Shown here: piece by piece, positions 1 through 10,384 of the stretch
Layout: every line of letters starts with the position of its first letter
Numbering within the stretch: position 1 is the first letter of the stretch
Assembly: GCA_963921425.1 (NCBI GenBank)
Contig: OY992836.1
Location: 21,803,889-21,867,888, forward strand
DNA from: Dryas octopetala
Lineage: Eukaryota > Streptophyta > Magnoliopsida > Rosales > Rosaceae
Length of the DNA stretch: 64,000 nucleotides
Reading direction: 5' to 3'
Notes under the pieces: model-generated
Told to the model about the DNA's origin: nothing
Database searches by the model: none
The model's input: the letters and a program-made list of their open reading frames with translations, nothing else
Made by a program: the position numbers and the translations under genes

Positions 1-28
1 ATTAAAATGAATGGTTTGATAATTGCAG

Positions 29-351
29 GAAGTCCATGTGCTGATATGGATCCCAAAGCCGATAACCCATTTCCCATAACTCCAATTCAACCTAGTTCTC
101 TGTTCAGTTTGATAATCCCTGAGGCAGTGACACCAGCAGAACCCCCCAGCCCACTTCTACAAGTTTCCAATATAGTTGACCCACCACTTCCTGCAGTGGT
201 GAAAAAGGAGCCCAGCTCCGACTCCGGTTCCAACTCCAACTCACCGCCTGCACCGCCTGCTCCTGCACCCTCTGGAACTTCAAATGCCTTCTCAAATGCT
301 GTCAGTTGGGGTCTTTTTCTGCTGCCAATACTGTTGTCCATCCTAAATTAA
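29..351 (+). CDS. GDPDL (SHV3-like) protein, last exon only (5' part outside window)
   Basis: This is the terminal exon of a glycerophosphodiester phosphodiesterase-like cell-wall protein. An acceptor (TTGCAG) ends at 28 and the stop is at 349-351. The exon enters in the same phase as the last exon of the complete gene at 3568-7048 and the two are closely similar: both start with a Cys-rich S/R-x-C-x-DMDPKA motif, then share the block around residues NIVDPPLPAV. The tail is a Pro/Ser-rich linker (SPPAPPAPAPSG) followed by a C-terminal hydrophobic stretch, which reads as a GPI-anchor signal. GDPDL proteins are known as GPI-anchored apoplastic proteins needed for cellulose deposition and root-hair or trichome integrity. 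The upstream exons lie left of the window. Confidence 0.88.
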
Positions 352-458
352 CTCACCCTTGAGCTTCTAATATTACCCGGGTCTGTAATATACTTCAATT
401 ATATATATATATATGGTAAATATTCAAATCCGACAAAAGATTATGGAGGTGTATTGAA

Positions 459-1675
459 GAGTGCAAATTTGCTTCTAAGTCGTCAGGATTACCACTTTAT
501 TTATAGGGTGACATATATCCTTTAAATTAAGTCTAGTTAACAATTTTGAATTAATAAATTCTGATATAATAATGAGATGAGAGAAAATCTTTTTCTTCCA
601 AAACTCACCTGCCTTTTTTCAATTCTCACGCTCTCTCTCCCCTTTATTTTATTTTTATTTTTTTTATTTTAAGTAAATCTTTTCTTTTATTTCTTGTTTG
701 ACACCCTCTGTCTTTTCAACTTTTATTTTCTTCAATAAAAACAAGTTTGGTCGTCTACCTTGTTCCCTACTAGTTTATTTCAAATATTAATTAATTTGAT
801 TTTTTTTTGCCAAAATTAATTAATTTGATTAACTAATCAATAAATATGTGATCATAAATTTGATAGGCAAGTACAAGCACTCAACCAACAACTCAAGGAT
901 CATCTCGTCAGTTAAATTTTTCAAGCTCAATTTGATATAGTGTTTGAAGAGAAGAGTTGTAAATGTCTTTTACACATGATATCCGATATATTAACTTTAG
1001 CATAGTTATGTTGCATTGCAACAACAATGTTTTTTGGGTTTGTAGTATTATGTGTTTTGTAAAATTATGATATATTGGGCTTCATGTAAGAACCTTATGG
1101 AGACCTCATGTAGTTTTTTCATTCAAAATTAAGAATTTAAAGCAGACTAAAATAATTTATTGTGTTATAATTTTGAATGAACAATTAACTTAAAATAAAT
1201 TCTCGAATAATAAGTATACAAATGAGGTCTTTGATTGTTTTAGATTAAAAATGAGGTCTTCAATTGTTACATGCTCACAAGAGGTCTTCAATTGGAATAA
1301 TGAGTATAAAAAGTTCTGGAAATTTCTTTCAAATGTGTGATGAAAAATATTGCAGGGTGAATAAATAAATAAAAAGGTGTAATAGGGTACTATGACAAAA
1401 AAGCGCAATGTAAAGAAAAAGTGCATACAGGAATAAAAGAGAAGAAAAGAAAACAAGAAGCAAAATCAGGAAAATAAAATAAAGGGAAGAGAGAGCATGA
1501 GAATTGAAAAAGGTAGATAAATTTTGAAAGAAAGAGATTTTCTCTCACCTCATTATTATATCAAAATTTATTAATTCAAAATTGTTAATTAGAGTTAGTT
1601 TAGATGACACATGTCACCCTATAAATAAAGTGGTGAGTATCACCATTTTAGAAGTGGGGAGCAAATTTGCACTCA
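459..1675. mobile_element. Non-autonomous Mutator-like element (long-TIR MITE), 1.2 kb
   Basis: The two ends are long inverted repeats of about 200 bp: roughly 459-665 and 1470-1675 read as each other's reverse complement with modest divergence, starting GAGTGCAAATTTGC. The element is flanked by an identical 9-bp direct repeat, TGTATTGAA, at 450-458 and 1676-1684. Long TIRs plus a 9-bp target duplication are the hallmark of the Mutator superfamily. The centre has only short open frames and no transposase, so it is a deletion derivative or MITE. It sits between the two GDPDL copies. Confidence 0.85.
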
Positions 1676-1684
1676 TGTATTGAA

Positions 1685-2500
1685 TATTGATTTTTATAGA
1701 TTTATTCTTTTAATATTTTATGTTAGGGGCCGACAATTTAGATGAATTATTATTTTTTAATTTGAAATCTTTTATTTATTTTTAATGCTAGAGTGCTCAT
1801 CCATTTATTTTTGAGTGTTTTAAATATAATTTAGGATGCTTTATAAGATTTATGTGTATAAGAAATAAATATAGTAATGAAAATATTGATAATATTGCAA
1901 GCTGTGGCGTTTTGTCTTTAGGTAGTTTGTTCTCTTTTGGGCCTATGGCCCAGTTCACCGGAAAAAAAAAATATTGAAAATTGTCCACTTTTCTTTTGTT
2001 GGAAGATATCTGCATTAAGCAGCCCAAAAATGCAGAAATACAAAAACCAACAAGGCCCAAAGCCCAACCAACATAAGCAGAAGGAAACTTAAAAATATAT
2101 TCCCCAATTTTGGTTCCCATATCCCCTCAACGGCAAAATGTGTAAAAATCGTCCCTTTACTAAAGAGTAAAGGCTATGATATAGGCTTATAGCTCATGAT
2201 TTTTCCAATTCCTCAATTTTTTTTATTTGATGTACAAGATAAAAAGCAGGGCCAAAATTATTAATATTAATAAATCTATAAATGAAAAACAAGTAAACAA
2301 CGTCGAAATAGAAATGGAGAAAATGGAGGGGGCGAGGCTCAGATTCGCCTTTTGTCAGACAAAAGAAAAGGGAAACGGCCCGCCTTCCATGGCTGCGACT
2401 ACGGTCGCTGCCTGTTGGTGAAAGGACAGAATCGTCATTTTCACAAACAGAGCAACCGGGTCGCCCCGCCAAGGAAACAGGTCCCTCTTCCTTCCTTCCC
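1685..2500. other. Intergenic, no gene recognised
   Basis: A/T-rich spacer with a more GC-balanced patch near 2330-2480. Open frames here are short and show no family resemblance. It is probably upstream regulatory DNA of the GDPDL gene at 3568. Confidence 0.5.
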
Positions 2501-2507
2501 CACTGTC

Positions 2508-2638
2508 TGATTTATAGATGCTGATCAAAATATCATCACCGCCTCACGAGTTGAGAGAGAGACAGAGAGAGACAGAGAGAGACAGAAGAAGAAAAAGAAG
2601 AAACAGAAGAAAGAGATGATGATGATGATGATGATGAT

Positions 2639-2669
<31 letters not shown>

Positions 2670-3209
2670 TTGTGGTAGCATGAAGCATACCATTTGGTGA
2701 AATCATCGGCTTCGCAACATTCAGAGAGAGAGAGAGGGAGGGGGCAACCACCCACACGATCTGACTCTGAGAGCAAAGCCTCATTCTTAAACTAATGATA
2801 AACCCTAATTCCCTACCAGGCCTCTTTATAATGCTCTTGCCCCGAACCAGTGGAGGGTATTTTGGTCAATCTACAAATATAGATCAATCAACTTCAAGGA
2901 CACGATGGTTATAGAATGAAAACATGGGGACATTTTGGTGATATAATAAAAGCTAGCATTTTTTTCTTTTAAATAAGAATGAATTATATGTTACAGAATT
3001 TAACATGCATAAATATGTGAAAACGCTCTGACCAAATAAAAACTGTAAAAACGTTTTGTTAGCATTAAAAGTCCATTTTGCATGCAGTGATATAGAATCA
3101 ATTTCATAATCGCACTGCCAATACTTTTTGTTCCCCAGGTTTGCATGTAAAACATAGGATAGGCAAAAAATCAAAAATCCGAACCAGATCAAGCATATAT
3201 CTCCCAAAG
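2508..3209 (+). promoter_or_regulatory. Probable promoter/5' leader of the second GDPDL gene with GA/GAT microsatellite
   Basis: A TATA-like ATTTATAGA lies near 2508-2516 and is followed by a purine-rich leader: GAGAGACA repeats (2555-2585), GAA runs, (GAT)n near 2616-2640 and (GA)n at 2643-2668. A strong donor, CAAAG|GTGAGT, at 3209/3210 pairs with an acceptor, GTGACAG, ending at 3560, just ahead of the ATG at 3568. This predicts a 5'UTR intron at 3210-3560. The opposite strand also has a TATAAAGAG at about 2825-2833 and a leader-like sequence, so bidirectional transcription is possible. Transcript data would decide the true start. Confidence 0.4.
3096..3209 (-). pseudogene. Relic of the ABCI1/CCMA 3' end (tandem-duplication scar)
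   Basis: This stretch closely matches 7350-7452, which spans the last codons, stop and 3' flank of the intact ABCI1 gene. Shared runs include TTTCATAATCGCA, TTCCCCAGGTTTG, ATCAAAAATCCGAAC and GATCAAGCATAT. On the minus strand the relic still resembles the final ABCI1 codons (the ...DMLDRSDF end) but carries small insertions that break the frame. Its position, downstream of the first GDPDL and upstream of the second, mirrors the intact arrangement GDPDL then ABCI1. I infer a tandem duplication of the two-gene block followed by loss of the extra ABCI1 copy. Confidence 0.7.
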
Positions 3210-3567
3210 GTGAGTTTGTATCATCATTATCATTTATATATAATGGGATTTATTTAGTGAATGCTCTTCCCTTTTTTTTTTCCCCTTCTGTTTGATGATT
3301 TGTAATGTTTTTGCGTATGGATGACGAAAATTTAATTTCGGATCTGTTACATTTTTAAGATACTTTTCTTAATTAATTAGTGATGTCCAATTCTCGATCA
3401 CCTACAATATTTATTTACTAAATATGTGAATATATAAACACATTCAACATTCTTATAGAATGAATGAATTGATGATAAATCAATGGTTCTGCTCTTCTCT
3501 CTTCCTTATTTTTTGGTTACATTCCTTATTATTTTCTGCATTTCCTTGAATCTGTGACAGGGTTAGA

Positions 3568-6500
3568 ATGGAAGCAATGATGAGGTATTGGTTCCTCATT
3601 TCCTTGTTGATCCACTCAACTTTAGCACAGAACGCACCAAATGCAGGCAATAAAGCACCGGAGGCACCTCCGCCAAAGAAATGGCTGACTTTAAATGGTA
3701 ATGACAAATTTTTGATTATCTTTTGGAGCTTAAAAATTGGACATTCATTTCAAAAAGAAAATTAAAAGCTGATCCATTGTAGAACCAAGTTTCTTTAACA
3801 TTTGCAGAAATAAATGTCTTAGGATCTTTGGCTTATATTTTTCTGATTATATCCATTTATAAATAGAATCATTGTGAAGTGTAATGAGTTATTGTAACTC
3901 ATAGTTTTACCTGCATTGATTCAGGTGAAGCCCCCCTTGTAATAGCTCGCGGTGGGTTTTCAGGACTTTTCCCTGAATCCAGCAACTATGCAAATGACAT
4001 GGCAAAGTCTGTAAGTCTGCCAGGCACTGCTTTGTTCTGCAATCTGCAGTTGACAAAAGATAGCGTTGGAATATGCCTGTCCAACATTCAGCTTGATAAT
4101 ACAACAAACATAGCTATGGTCTACCATAAAGGCCAGAACAATTACAATGTAAATGGGAAGGATCTTCGTGGGTGGTTCGCTTTGGATTTTACAGCTCAAC
4201 AGCTATTACAAAATGTGTCATGTAAGTCTCAAAACAACTTATCTCTTTCCTACATTAATTTATCAGTATTTCATTCTTTGTCAATGCCATAACAATACGA
4301 AAAATGCAATGTACATACATTAGAAGCAGCAGGATAGTCAAGATTTCCCTTGTTTTCTTGATTGGGTTAGAGAGTCACTATCTGTATTAATAGGAAATGA
4401 CATTGAAATAGAATAAACAGAAAACTAACAAGCATATATATTTCATGGTGCATCAACTTAGTTTCTGGAGGATGAGATATTTTAGAGAGCTTGCAATTAG
4501 ACTAACCTTCCTGGTTTAAGGTGACTAATCATGCTTTTTATATTATGTTCTTCGATTCCTTTACAGTGACTCAAAACATTTATTCTCGACCAAGTCAGTT
4601 CGATGGCAATTTGCCAATAGCTACCGTAGAGGATGCTTTGGGAAGTAAACCACACCAGTTTTGGTTGAATGTTCCGGTCTCTCTCTCTCTCTCTTCAATG
4701 TTCAATGTTATTTTCGTCTAGTTTTTCATGAGTCCTAATCATTATTTTCTAAACTGGTTTTGGTGTTTGGTTAATTCGTTCTCTGTCGCAGTATGTCGAA
4801 TTTTACAACCAACACAAAATCAGTCTGGCAGCATTTATCGAAAAGGCAATGGCACGTCCAGTCATAAATTACCTTTCGTCCCCTGAGATTGGTTTCTTGA
4901 AAAGCATGAGTGGAAAGGCAAACAAGAAGACAAAGCTGATCTTCCAGTTCCTAAAGGGTGATGAAACTGAGCCCACAACCAAACAGAAGTACAGTGAACT
5001 AGTGAAGGATCTGGGAATGATCAAGTCATTTGCAGCTGGGATCCTTGTCCCAAAAGAATACATATGGCCTGTAAATAAAGACCAGTTATTGGAGGCTGCC
5101 ACTACTCTTGTGACTGATGCTCACAAACAAGGGCTAGAAGTATATGCTTCTGGTTTTGCAAATGACAATAAAATCGCTTATAACTATAGTCTTGATCCAA
5201 CAGCTGAGTACCAGCAGTTTGTAGATAATTCTCAGTTTGCTGTTGACGGGGTGCTTACAGATTTCCCTCCTACAGCATCAGAAGCAATTGGTAAGATATC
5301 AGCCTTTTCTTATTTTTAGTACAACTTACTTCAAATGCTTTGTCCAACCACACTCAAAACATAAAATAAAGTCTATAAAGAAGAGTTGCTTTCTGGCCTA
5401 ACCTACCAATGCCTTATTGGTGCAGCATGCTTTACACAGAACAAGAATGATACCAAGCCATATAAAGGTAAGATTCTAAGTTTTTTTGAAAGCTTATAGT
5501 ACAATGTTGTGTTGGGTATCGTTAGGATGTTTCTCAGTAAAATTTTGACTTAATTTGCAGGAAGTCCTTTGATCATAACCAGAAATGGAGCAAGTGGAAT
5601 CTATCCTGGTAGCACAGACCTTGCCTATAAGCAAGCAGTAGATGATGGGGCTGACATAATAGATTGCTCAGTTCAAATGTCAAGTGATGGAGTTGCTTTC
5701 TGCTTAGATACCATAGACCTTAATTCAGGGACCAATGCAATAATTCTCTTCCTTACCAAAAGTGGGACTATCTCTGAACTTCAATCAAAAGCTGGAATCT
5801 TCTCATTCCAGCTCTCATGGAGCGAGATTCAGACCTTGAAACGTAAGCTAGCTTCTTTAAAAACTTTCCATACAATTAAGTTAAGCTTCTGGCAATCCCA
5901 CTAACAGTTCAACTTGGCTAACTCAGCCCAATTGCAAAGCCCCTATGGAGCTGAGGGAAAGGTATTTAGAAACCAAGCTAACAAGGATGCCGGTAAACTA
6001 GTGACCCTCTCTGAATTCCTGGATTTTGCTAAGACAAAGGCAGTCACTGGAATTTTGATCAACATTGAGGTAATCTTTCTAATAAAATAATTTTGAGGCT
6101 CAAACTCTTATTCTAGCATGAAAATGATCTGAACCATACATATACCATCTTCTTCTCAGAATGCTGCCTACCTAGCATCAAAGAAAGGTCTGGATATTGT
6201 GGGTGCTGTAACCTCTGCCTTGAGCAATGCCACATTTGACAAGCAATCCACTCAACAAGTCCTGATCAAATCAGACGACACTTCAGTGCTGTCCAAGTTC
6301 AAAGATGTGCCAAAATACAAAAGAGTGTTAAACATCAAGGAGGAAATAAGTGACGCTCCCAAGCAATCGGTGGAAGAGATCAAGAAGTTTGCAGATGCAG
6401 TAACTGTCACCAAAGAGTCCATTGTTCAACTTAGTAACTTCTTCGTTGCGGGTGAAACTAAAGTTGTCAAGGAAATGCAGGCTGCAAATATCTCGGTTTA

Positions 6501-7048
6501 TGCCCAATTGTTCAAGAATGAATTTACGAGTCTCATGTTTGATTTTTTCTCAGACCCGATTACAGAGATTGCCACATATGCTCAAGGATTCAAAATTGAT
6601 GGGATCGTCACTGATTTCCCAGGAACTGCGAGCAAATATATGAGTAAATGTTGCTGCTACCAAATATATATACGATTTTAAGTTTTAACATTAATGGTTG
6701 ACATGCATATATATTGTATATTTTGCAGGATGTCCATGTACTGACATGGATCCCAAAGCCAATGTCCCATTTCCTATCTTGCCAATTCAACCTGGTTCTC
6801 TGCTCAGTTTGATAGCTCCTGAGGCATTGTCACCTGCACAAGCCCCCAGCCCTGCTCTTCAAGCTTCAAATATAGTTGATCCACCACTTCCTGCAGTGGA
6901 GAAAAATGATCCCAGCTCTGGGTCCAACTCCAAGTCACCGCCTGCTCCTGCACCTTCTGGAAGTTCAAGTGCCTTCTCAAATGCTGTCAATTGGGGTCTT
7001 TCTCTGGTGGCAATAATGGCCCTCAATTTGCTGTCGATCGGAAATTAA
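3568..7048 (+). CDS. Glycerophosphodiester phosphodiesterase-like protein (GDPDL/SHV3 family), complete, 9 exons
   Basis: Exons: 3568-3697, 3925-4221, 4567-4676, 4792-5290, 5426-5467, 5561-5842, 5927-6069, 6160-6643, 6729-7048. All borders are GT-AG and the frame is continuous, giving 768 residues, usual for the family. Residues 1-20 form a signal peptide (hydrophobic, ending LAQNAP). Two tandem GDPD-like domains follow (about 40-345 and 360-660), then a Pro/Ser linker and a C-terminal hydrophobic GPI-anchor signal. The catalytic HRG of true GDPDs is replaced by ARG in domain 1 (VIARGGFSG) and TRN in domain 2 (IITRNGASG), as known for this family, so strong phosphodiesterase activity is unlikely. 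Known relatives (SHV3, SVL/MRN1) are cell-wall or plasma-membrane proteins affecting cellulose and root-hair growth. A 5'UTR intron (3210-3560) is likely. It is a tandem paralogue of the gene ending at 351. Confidence 0.92.
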
Positions 7049-7418
7049 GTGACTTTTGTGCTGATGGGTCTAGTATAGTAAATTTTTTGAAATTAGAGAA
7101 AGATTAATTATCCTGGTAGCAGATTGATATCAATTTTGTTGTTCAATCAATTCAAACCCATCAATTTTGATCAGTCTGGATGATTGGATAAGATTGGATT
7201 TATAAATCCAAAGACTAACCTATCAAATGGTTGACATATCTATATAATTAATGATGTCAAATGATGTAATACTAATTAACTTTAGAAATCAGCAATCCAT
7301 CATTTACAATGGTATAAAATCAATTCAACTCCAGAAACATGACTTCTCAATTTCATAATCGCAATGACAACATTTTTTCTTCCCCAGGTTTGTATGCAAA
7401 ACATAGGTAGGTATAAAA
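7049..7418. other. Short convergent intergenic region (3' UTRs)
   Basis: A/T-rich spacer between the stop of the GDPDL gene (plus) and the stop of ABCI1 (minus). Part of it (from about 7350) is the sequence duplicated at 3096-3209. No gene is seen. Confidence 0.6.
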
Positions 7419-8105
7419 TCAAAAATCCGAACGATCAAGCATATCTACCAAAGTCATCCTCCGAGGGAACCTTGGTGGCAGCCTCAAATACATGGCATCT
7501 TCAATCTCAATTGGCAGATGTGTTGCCACAATCACAATCCCACCTTTCTTTCTATGCTCTGCAATAATATACTCAAGCAACTTCACCCCCTCAGTGTCCA
7601 ATGCAACAGAAGGCTCATCAAGCAACCAAATTGGCCTATCAATCGCCAGCAACCTCGCGAGCTGCAGCCTCTTTCGCTGTCCCATCGACAGCATTCTTGC
7701 CTTTTCCTTTGCCAATCTCCCAAGCCCCATCAACTCCAAAGCAGGCAGTGATTTCCCCTGCTTGCCTTCAAGAACTTCAAACCACTGAACATTGTCGAGA
7801 ACTGTAAACTTCTCTTTGACAGCATCCTTAAGGGAGAGCCAGTTAAGTTGAAGCTTGTACTGGTGGAAAACTCCTGATTCTGTGATGTCATGCCCGTTCC
7901 AGAGGACCTGACCAGCAGAAGGCTTAGAAAATCCAGCTAACATACGCAGGAAAGTAGTCTTGCCCGAGCCATTAGTGCCCATCAGCACAAGTGCTCCGCC
8001 ATCATGAAGGGAGGCATTTACATGTCGCAAGATTTGTTGGGCATTCCTCATGCAAGAGACATTGTTGAGAAGGAGACGAGGGAGCGGGGGTTTTCTGAGA
8101 GACAT
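7419..8105 (-). CDS. ABCI1: ABC transporter I family member 1, CcmA-type ATPase for mitochondrial cytochrome c maturation
   Basis: A single coding exon gives 228 residues when the start is taken at MSLRKPPLPR (8105). An upstream in-frame Met at 8159 is disfavoured, because an acceptor (TGTGCAG ending at 8154) separates it from the leader and known family members begin at the MS(I/L)R position. Walker A is GTNGSGKT at residues 43-50, the ABC signature LSMGQ at 139-143, Walker B IWLLDEPS at 159-166 and the H-loop His at 196. All are intact and the length is normal. In plants this nucleus-encoded ATPase works with mitochondrion-encoded CcmB to promote haem delivery to c-type cytochromes. A 5' exon (ending 8785, CCGCCG|GTGAGT) and a leader intron (about 8154-8784) are likely, with two short upstream ORFs in the leader. 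Confidence 0.95.
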   Translation of the reverse strand: MSLRKPPLPRLLLNNVSCMRNAQQILRHVNASLHDGGALVLMGTNGSGKTTFLRMLAGFSKPSAGQVLWNGHDITESGVFHQYKLQLNWLSLKDAVKEKFTVLDNVQWFEVLEGKQGKSLPALELMGLGRLAKEKARMLSMGQRKRLQLARLLAIDRPIWLLDEPSVALDTEGVKLLEYIIAEHRKKGGIVIVATHLPIEIEDAMYLRLPPRFPRRMTLVDMLDRSDF

Positions 8106-8785
8106 TAGGTGGGGTCTATGAATAAAGAAAAAATTACAGCCAAATTTTAGACTCTGCACAAGACTTTTTAAGTGTTTATTATCTGCAGGTGGTGTTTAAG
8201 CCCAGCCAACCAAGCCAAGTCCCAAGTCCCAACTAATAGGTTATGCAGGAACTAACAGATAACTGTCACTGAAAAAATACCTGTTATAAAGTTTATCAGT
8301 CTACTACAACCGAAGTATATAATATATCAAAGTTTGCAATAGCATCTGAATAAAACGCAAAGCCATCAAGAATGAAACGCAAACCACATATGAACTAGCA
8401 TAAAAAAACACAAGCATCTGAATGTTATGCAGAAACCCAAACAAATACACTGGTAATAAACGAAAACCACATCAGAATTCTCATTGAATCATACATAGCA
8501 AAACAAAATTGCAAAGAAGCACACAATTTCATAAAGTTAAACAGTTAGTTCAACAAAATAAATCAATATCATAAAGTGACAAAATTTTATGAAATTAAAC
8601 AGAAAAGCAAGCTAAAAAGGGAGCTTTCTTCAGACATGAAAACCTAACCAATTTGGCATTGATGTTCTTGTTGGCTATGAACAACCTATAACTTAACTTT
8701 CCTTACTTTTCCCAGAAAGCAAACAAACAAATCCATGAAAAAAAAAAAGAAAAAAAAAAGAGAAAAATAAGACCGGTAACTCACC

Positions 8786-8930
8786 GGCGGCGGCTGACTC
8801 GGTAACGGCCTTCCTACCCGGGAAATGGCGATGAGATATTGAGATTTATAAATAACAAATAGCTTGCAGCCATCGCCACAAAACTTTCAGTAGTAGTCGT
8901 CACTCGTCATTGTAAGAGAAGAGCGTGACA
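8786..8930 (-). promoter_or_regulatory. Inferred ABCI1 5'UTR exon with two uORFs
   Basis: On the minus strand a good donor, GCCGCCG|GTGAGTT, ends this leader exon at 8785. Two short upstream ORFs can be read: 8887-8910 (7 codons, MTSDDYY) and 8814-8873 (19 codons, starting MAASYLL). Both stop before the splice donor. If transcribed as inferred, they could dampen ABCI1 translation. The transcription start is not known. Confidence 0.4.
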
Positions 8931-9396
8931 ACTTCTCTCTGTTCAAGTATTCATCGGTGTCGTATGGACTTTTATAAGGGTATTATTGTATTTTGCCAAT
9001 TTAAAAAATATTTTTATTAACTCTTAATTAATTCATTTTCGCAACAGCAAAATATCTTTTTTTATGTCCACAGTGCTGTGATTTACATCATAATTTAATC
9101 CATTTGGTTCATTTTACGAATAAAGATCATCCCTTTCTATTTTTTTATTTATTAAAAGGGATAAATTTTTATTATTGTTGCCAAAACTCAGCATTAAGCC
9201 ATTAATAAAATAGAAATAAAGAATCGATTCTCTCATTGTTGGTCAATCCAAACTCTTTTCATTCGTTAGCCTTCTTTTATTTTCCTTTTGCGTTTTAGGT
9301 CTCAAAATTTGGCCTTTTTTGGTTAACATGAAAACTGAAATAAAGCAAGTAAAGAAAAAGCTACATATGTGAATTATCTATTCCAACTGTCTAAAA
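8931..9396. other. Intergenic, no gene recognised
   Basis: A/T-rich DNA upstream of ABCI1 containing homopolymer T and A tracts. Nothing codes here. Confidence 0.5.
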
Positions 9397-10202
9397 TAGG
9401 GGTGGGCACGGGAAATGGGGGGATGAGACTGACTCATCCCATTTCCGAGACCGGAATTTGTATTCAGGATAGGATCGGGATGGGATGACCATGGTACCAA
9501 ACAATGTGGTATGGGATGGGTTCGGGACCGTGGAAGGCCAGCAGTGGGGGAGCTTCTCCAAGTTGTTCTCATGACTGTGAGAGGTTGTGGGAGGTCTTAC
9601 GCCGACGAGAGAAGCTCGCTAGTGGTCTAGGTTGCCAGATTCAAGGCCGAGGGAAGCTCGCCGAAATCTGGCCGTGGCTGTGACGCACACGCATATGGGT
9701 GCTCAGTGGCTGGGTTCTACGCAACACTTGGGAAGAGAGAGGGAGAAGCACTAGGAGCCTAGGAGGGGAAAAGAGTTGAGAAAAGAGAGAATTTGAGAGA
9801 ATCTAGGGGGGGGGGGGAAGACATAACAAAGAAGCAAAAAAATGAAAGTGCACGAGGAGGGGGGAAGAGAGTTGAGAGAAGAAAAGGGGAGGGGGGAAAT
9901 GATGACATAACAAAGGGAGAAAAAAAAATGAAATAATTAAAAGTAGGCTCAGCCTGTCAAGTCTTATGGTGGAAAAGAAGAGGAATGGTATAAAATAAAA
10001 ATAATAATAAAATTAATTATATACGGGACGAGCCAGGACGAGATGGGATGGGATTGAAATGTTGGTACCCATCTCATTGTATTCGGGATCGGTACGAGAT
10101 CATCCCGAAAATTACAAGACCTAAACAATACGAGACATAACTGAGATGGGACGAGATGAAATCGGTATGGGTTCGGTATGCCGGTATTAATGCCCACCCC
10201 TA
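9397..10202. mobile_element. Non-autonomous hAT element, 0.8 kb
   Basis: The ends are short inverted repeats: TAGGGGTGGGCA at 9397 and TGCCCACCCCTA ending at 10202. Flanking direct repeats are GTCTAAAA (9389-9396) and GACTAAAA (10203-10210), an 8-bp target duplication with one mismatch, as expected for hAT elements. The GGGGTGGGCA-type terminus is common in plant hAT MITEs. The interior is unusually G-rich (poly-G run near 9808) and holds diverged subterminal repeats of the type GGGATGGGA. No transposase is present. Confidence 0.8.
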
Positions 10203-10384
10203 GACTAAAAGAGGAAGGCTTTGCTTAAAACCAATGGCCTCTAGTTTTACATACAAAATAAAATTGTAGGTTGGAATTGGAAGGTAATTGGTGGATTATA
10301 CAAAAGAAAGTTGGGAGTTTGAGCTTGTCCATGTGGCATGACTGCAAAGAATGGTAGAGTTCCTCTTGAACCCAATTTACAATT

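Noticed and set aside
2600..2760. Possible microRNA precursor near the GA/GAT repeats
   Set aside because: No stem of suitable length and no match to a plant miRNA that I recognise. The repetitive purine tract cannot pair with itself.
2525..2784. Minus-strand Ser/Leu-rich open frames of 82-83 aa
   Set aside because: They consist mostly of translated GA/GAT microsatellite and lack any conserved segment. The region is better explained as the promoter and leader of the GDPDL gene.
7492..7807. Plus-strand open frames over ABCI1
   Set aside because: These are shadows of the intact ABC ATPase on the other strand and have no family features.
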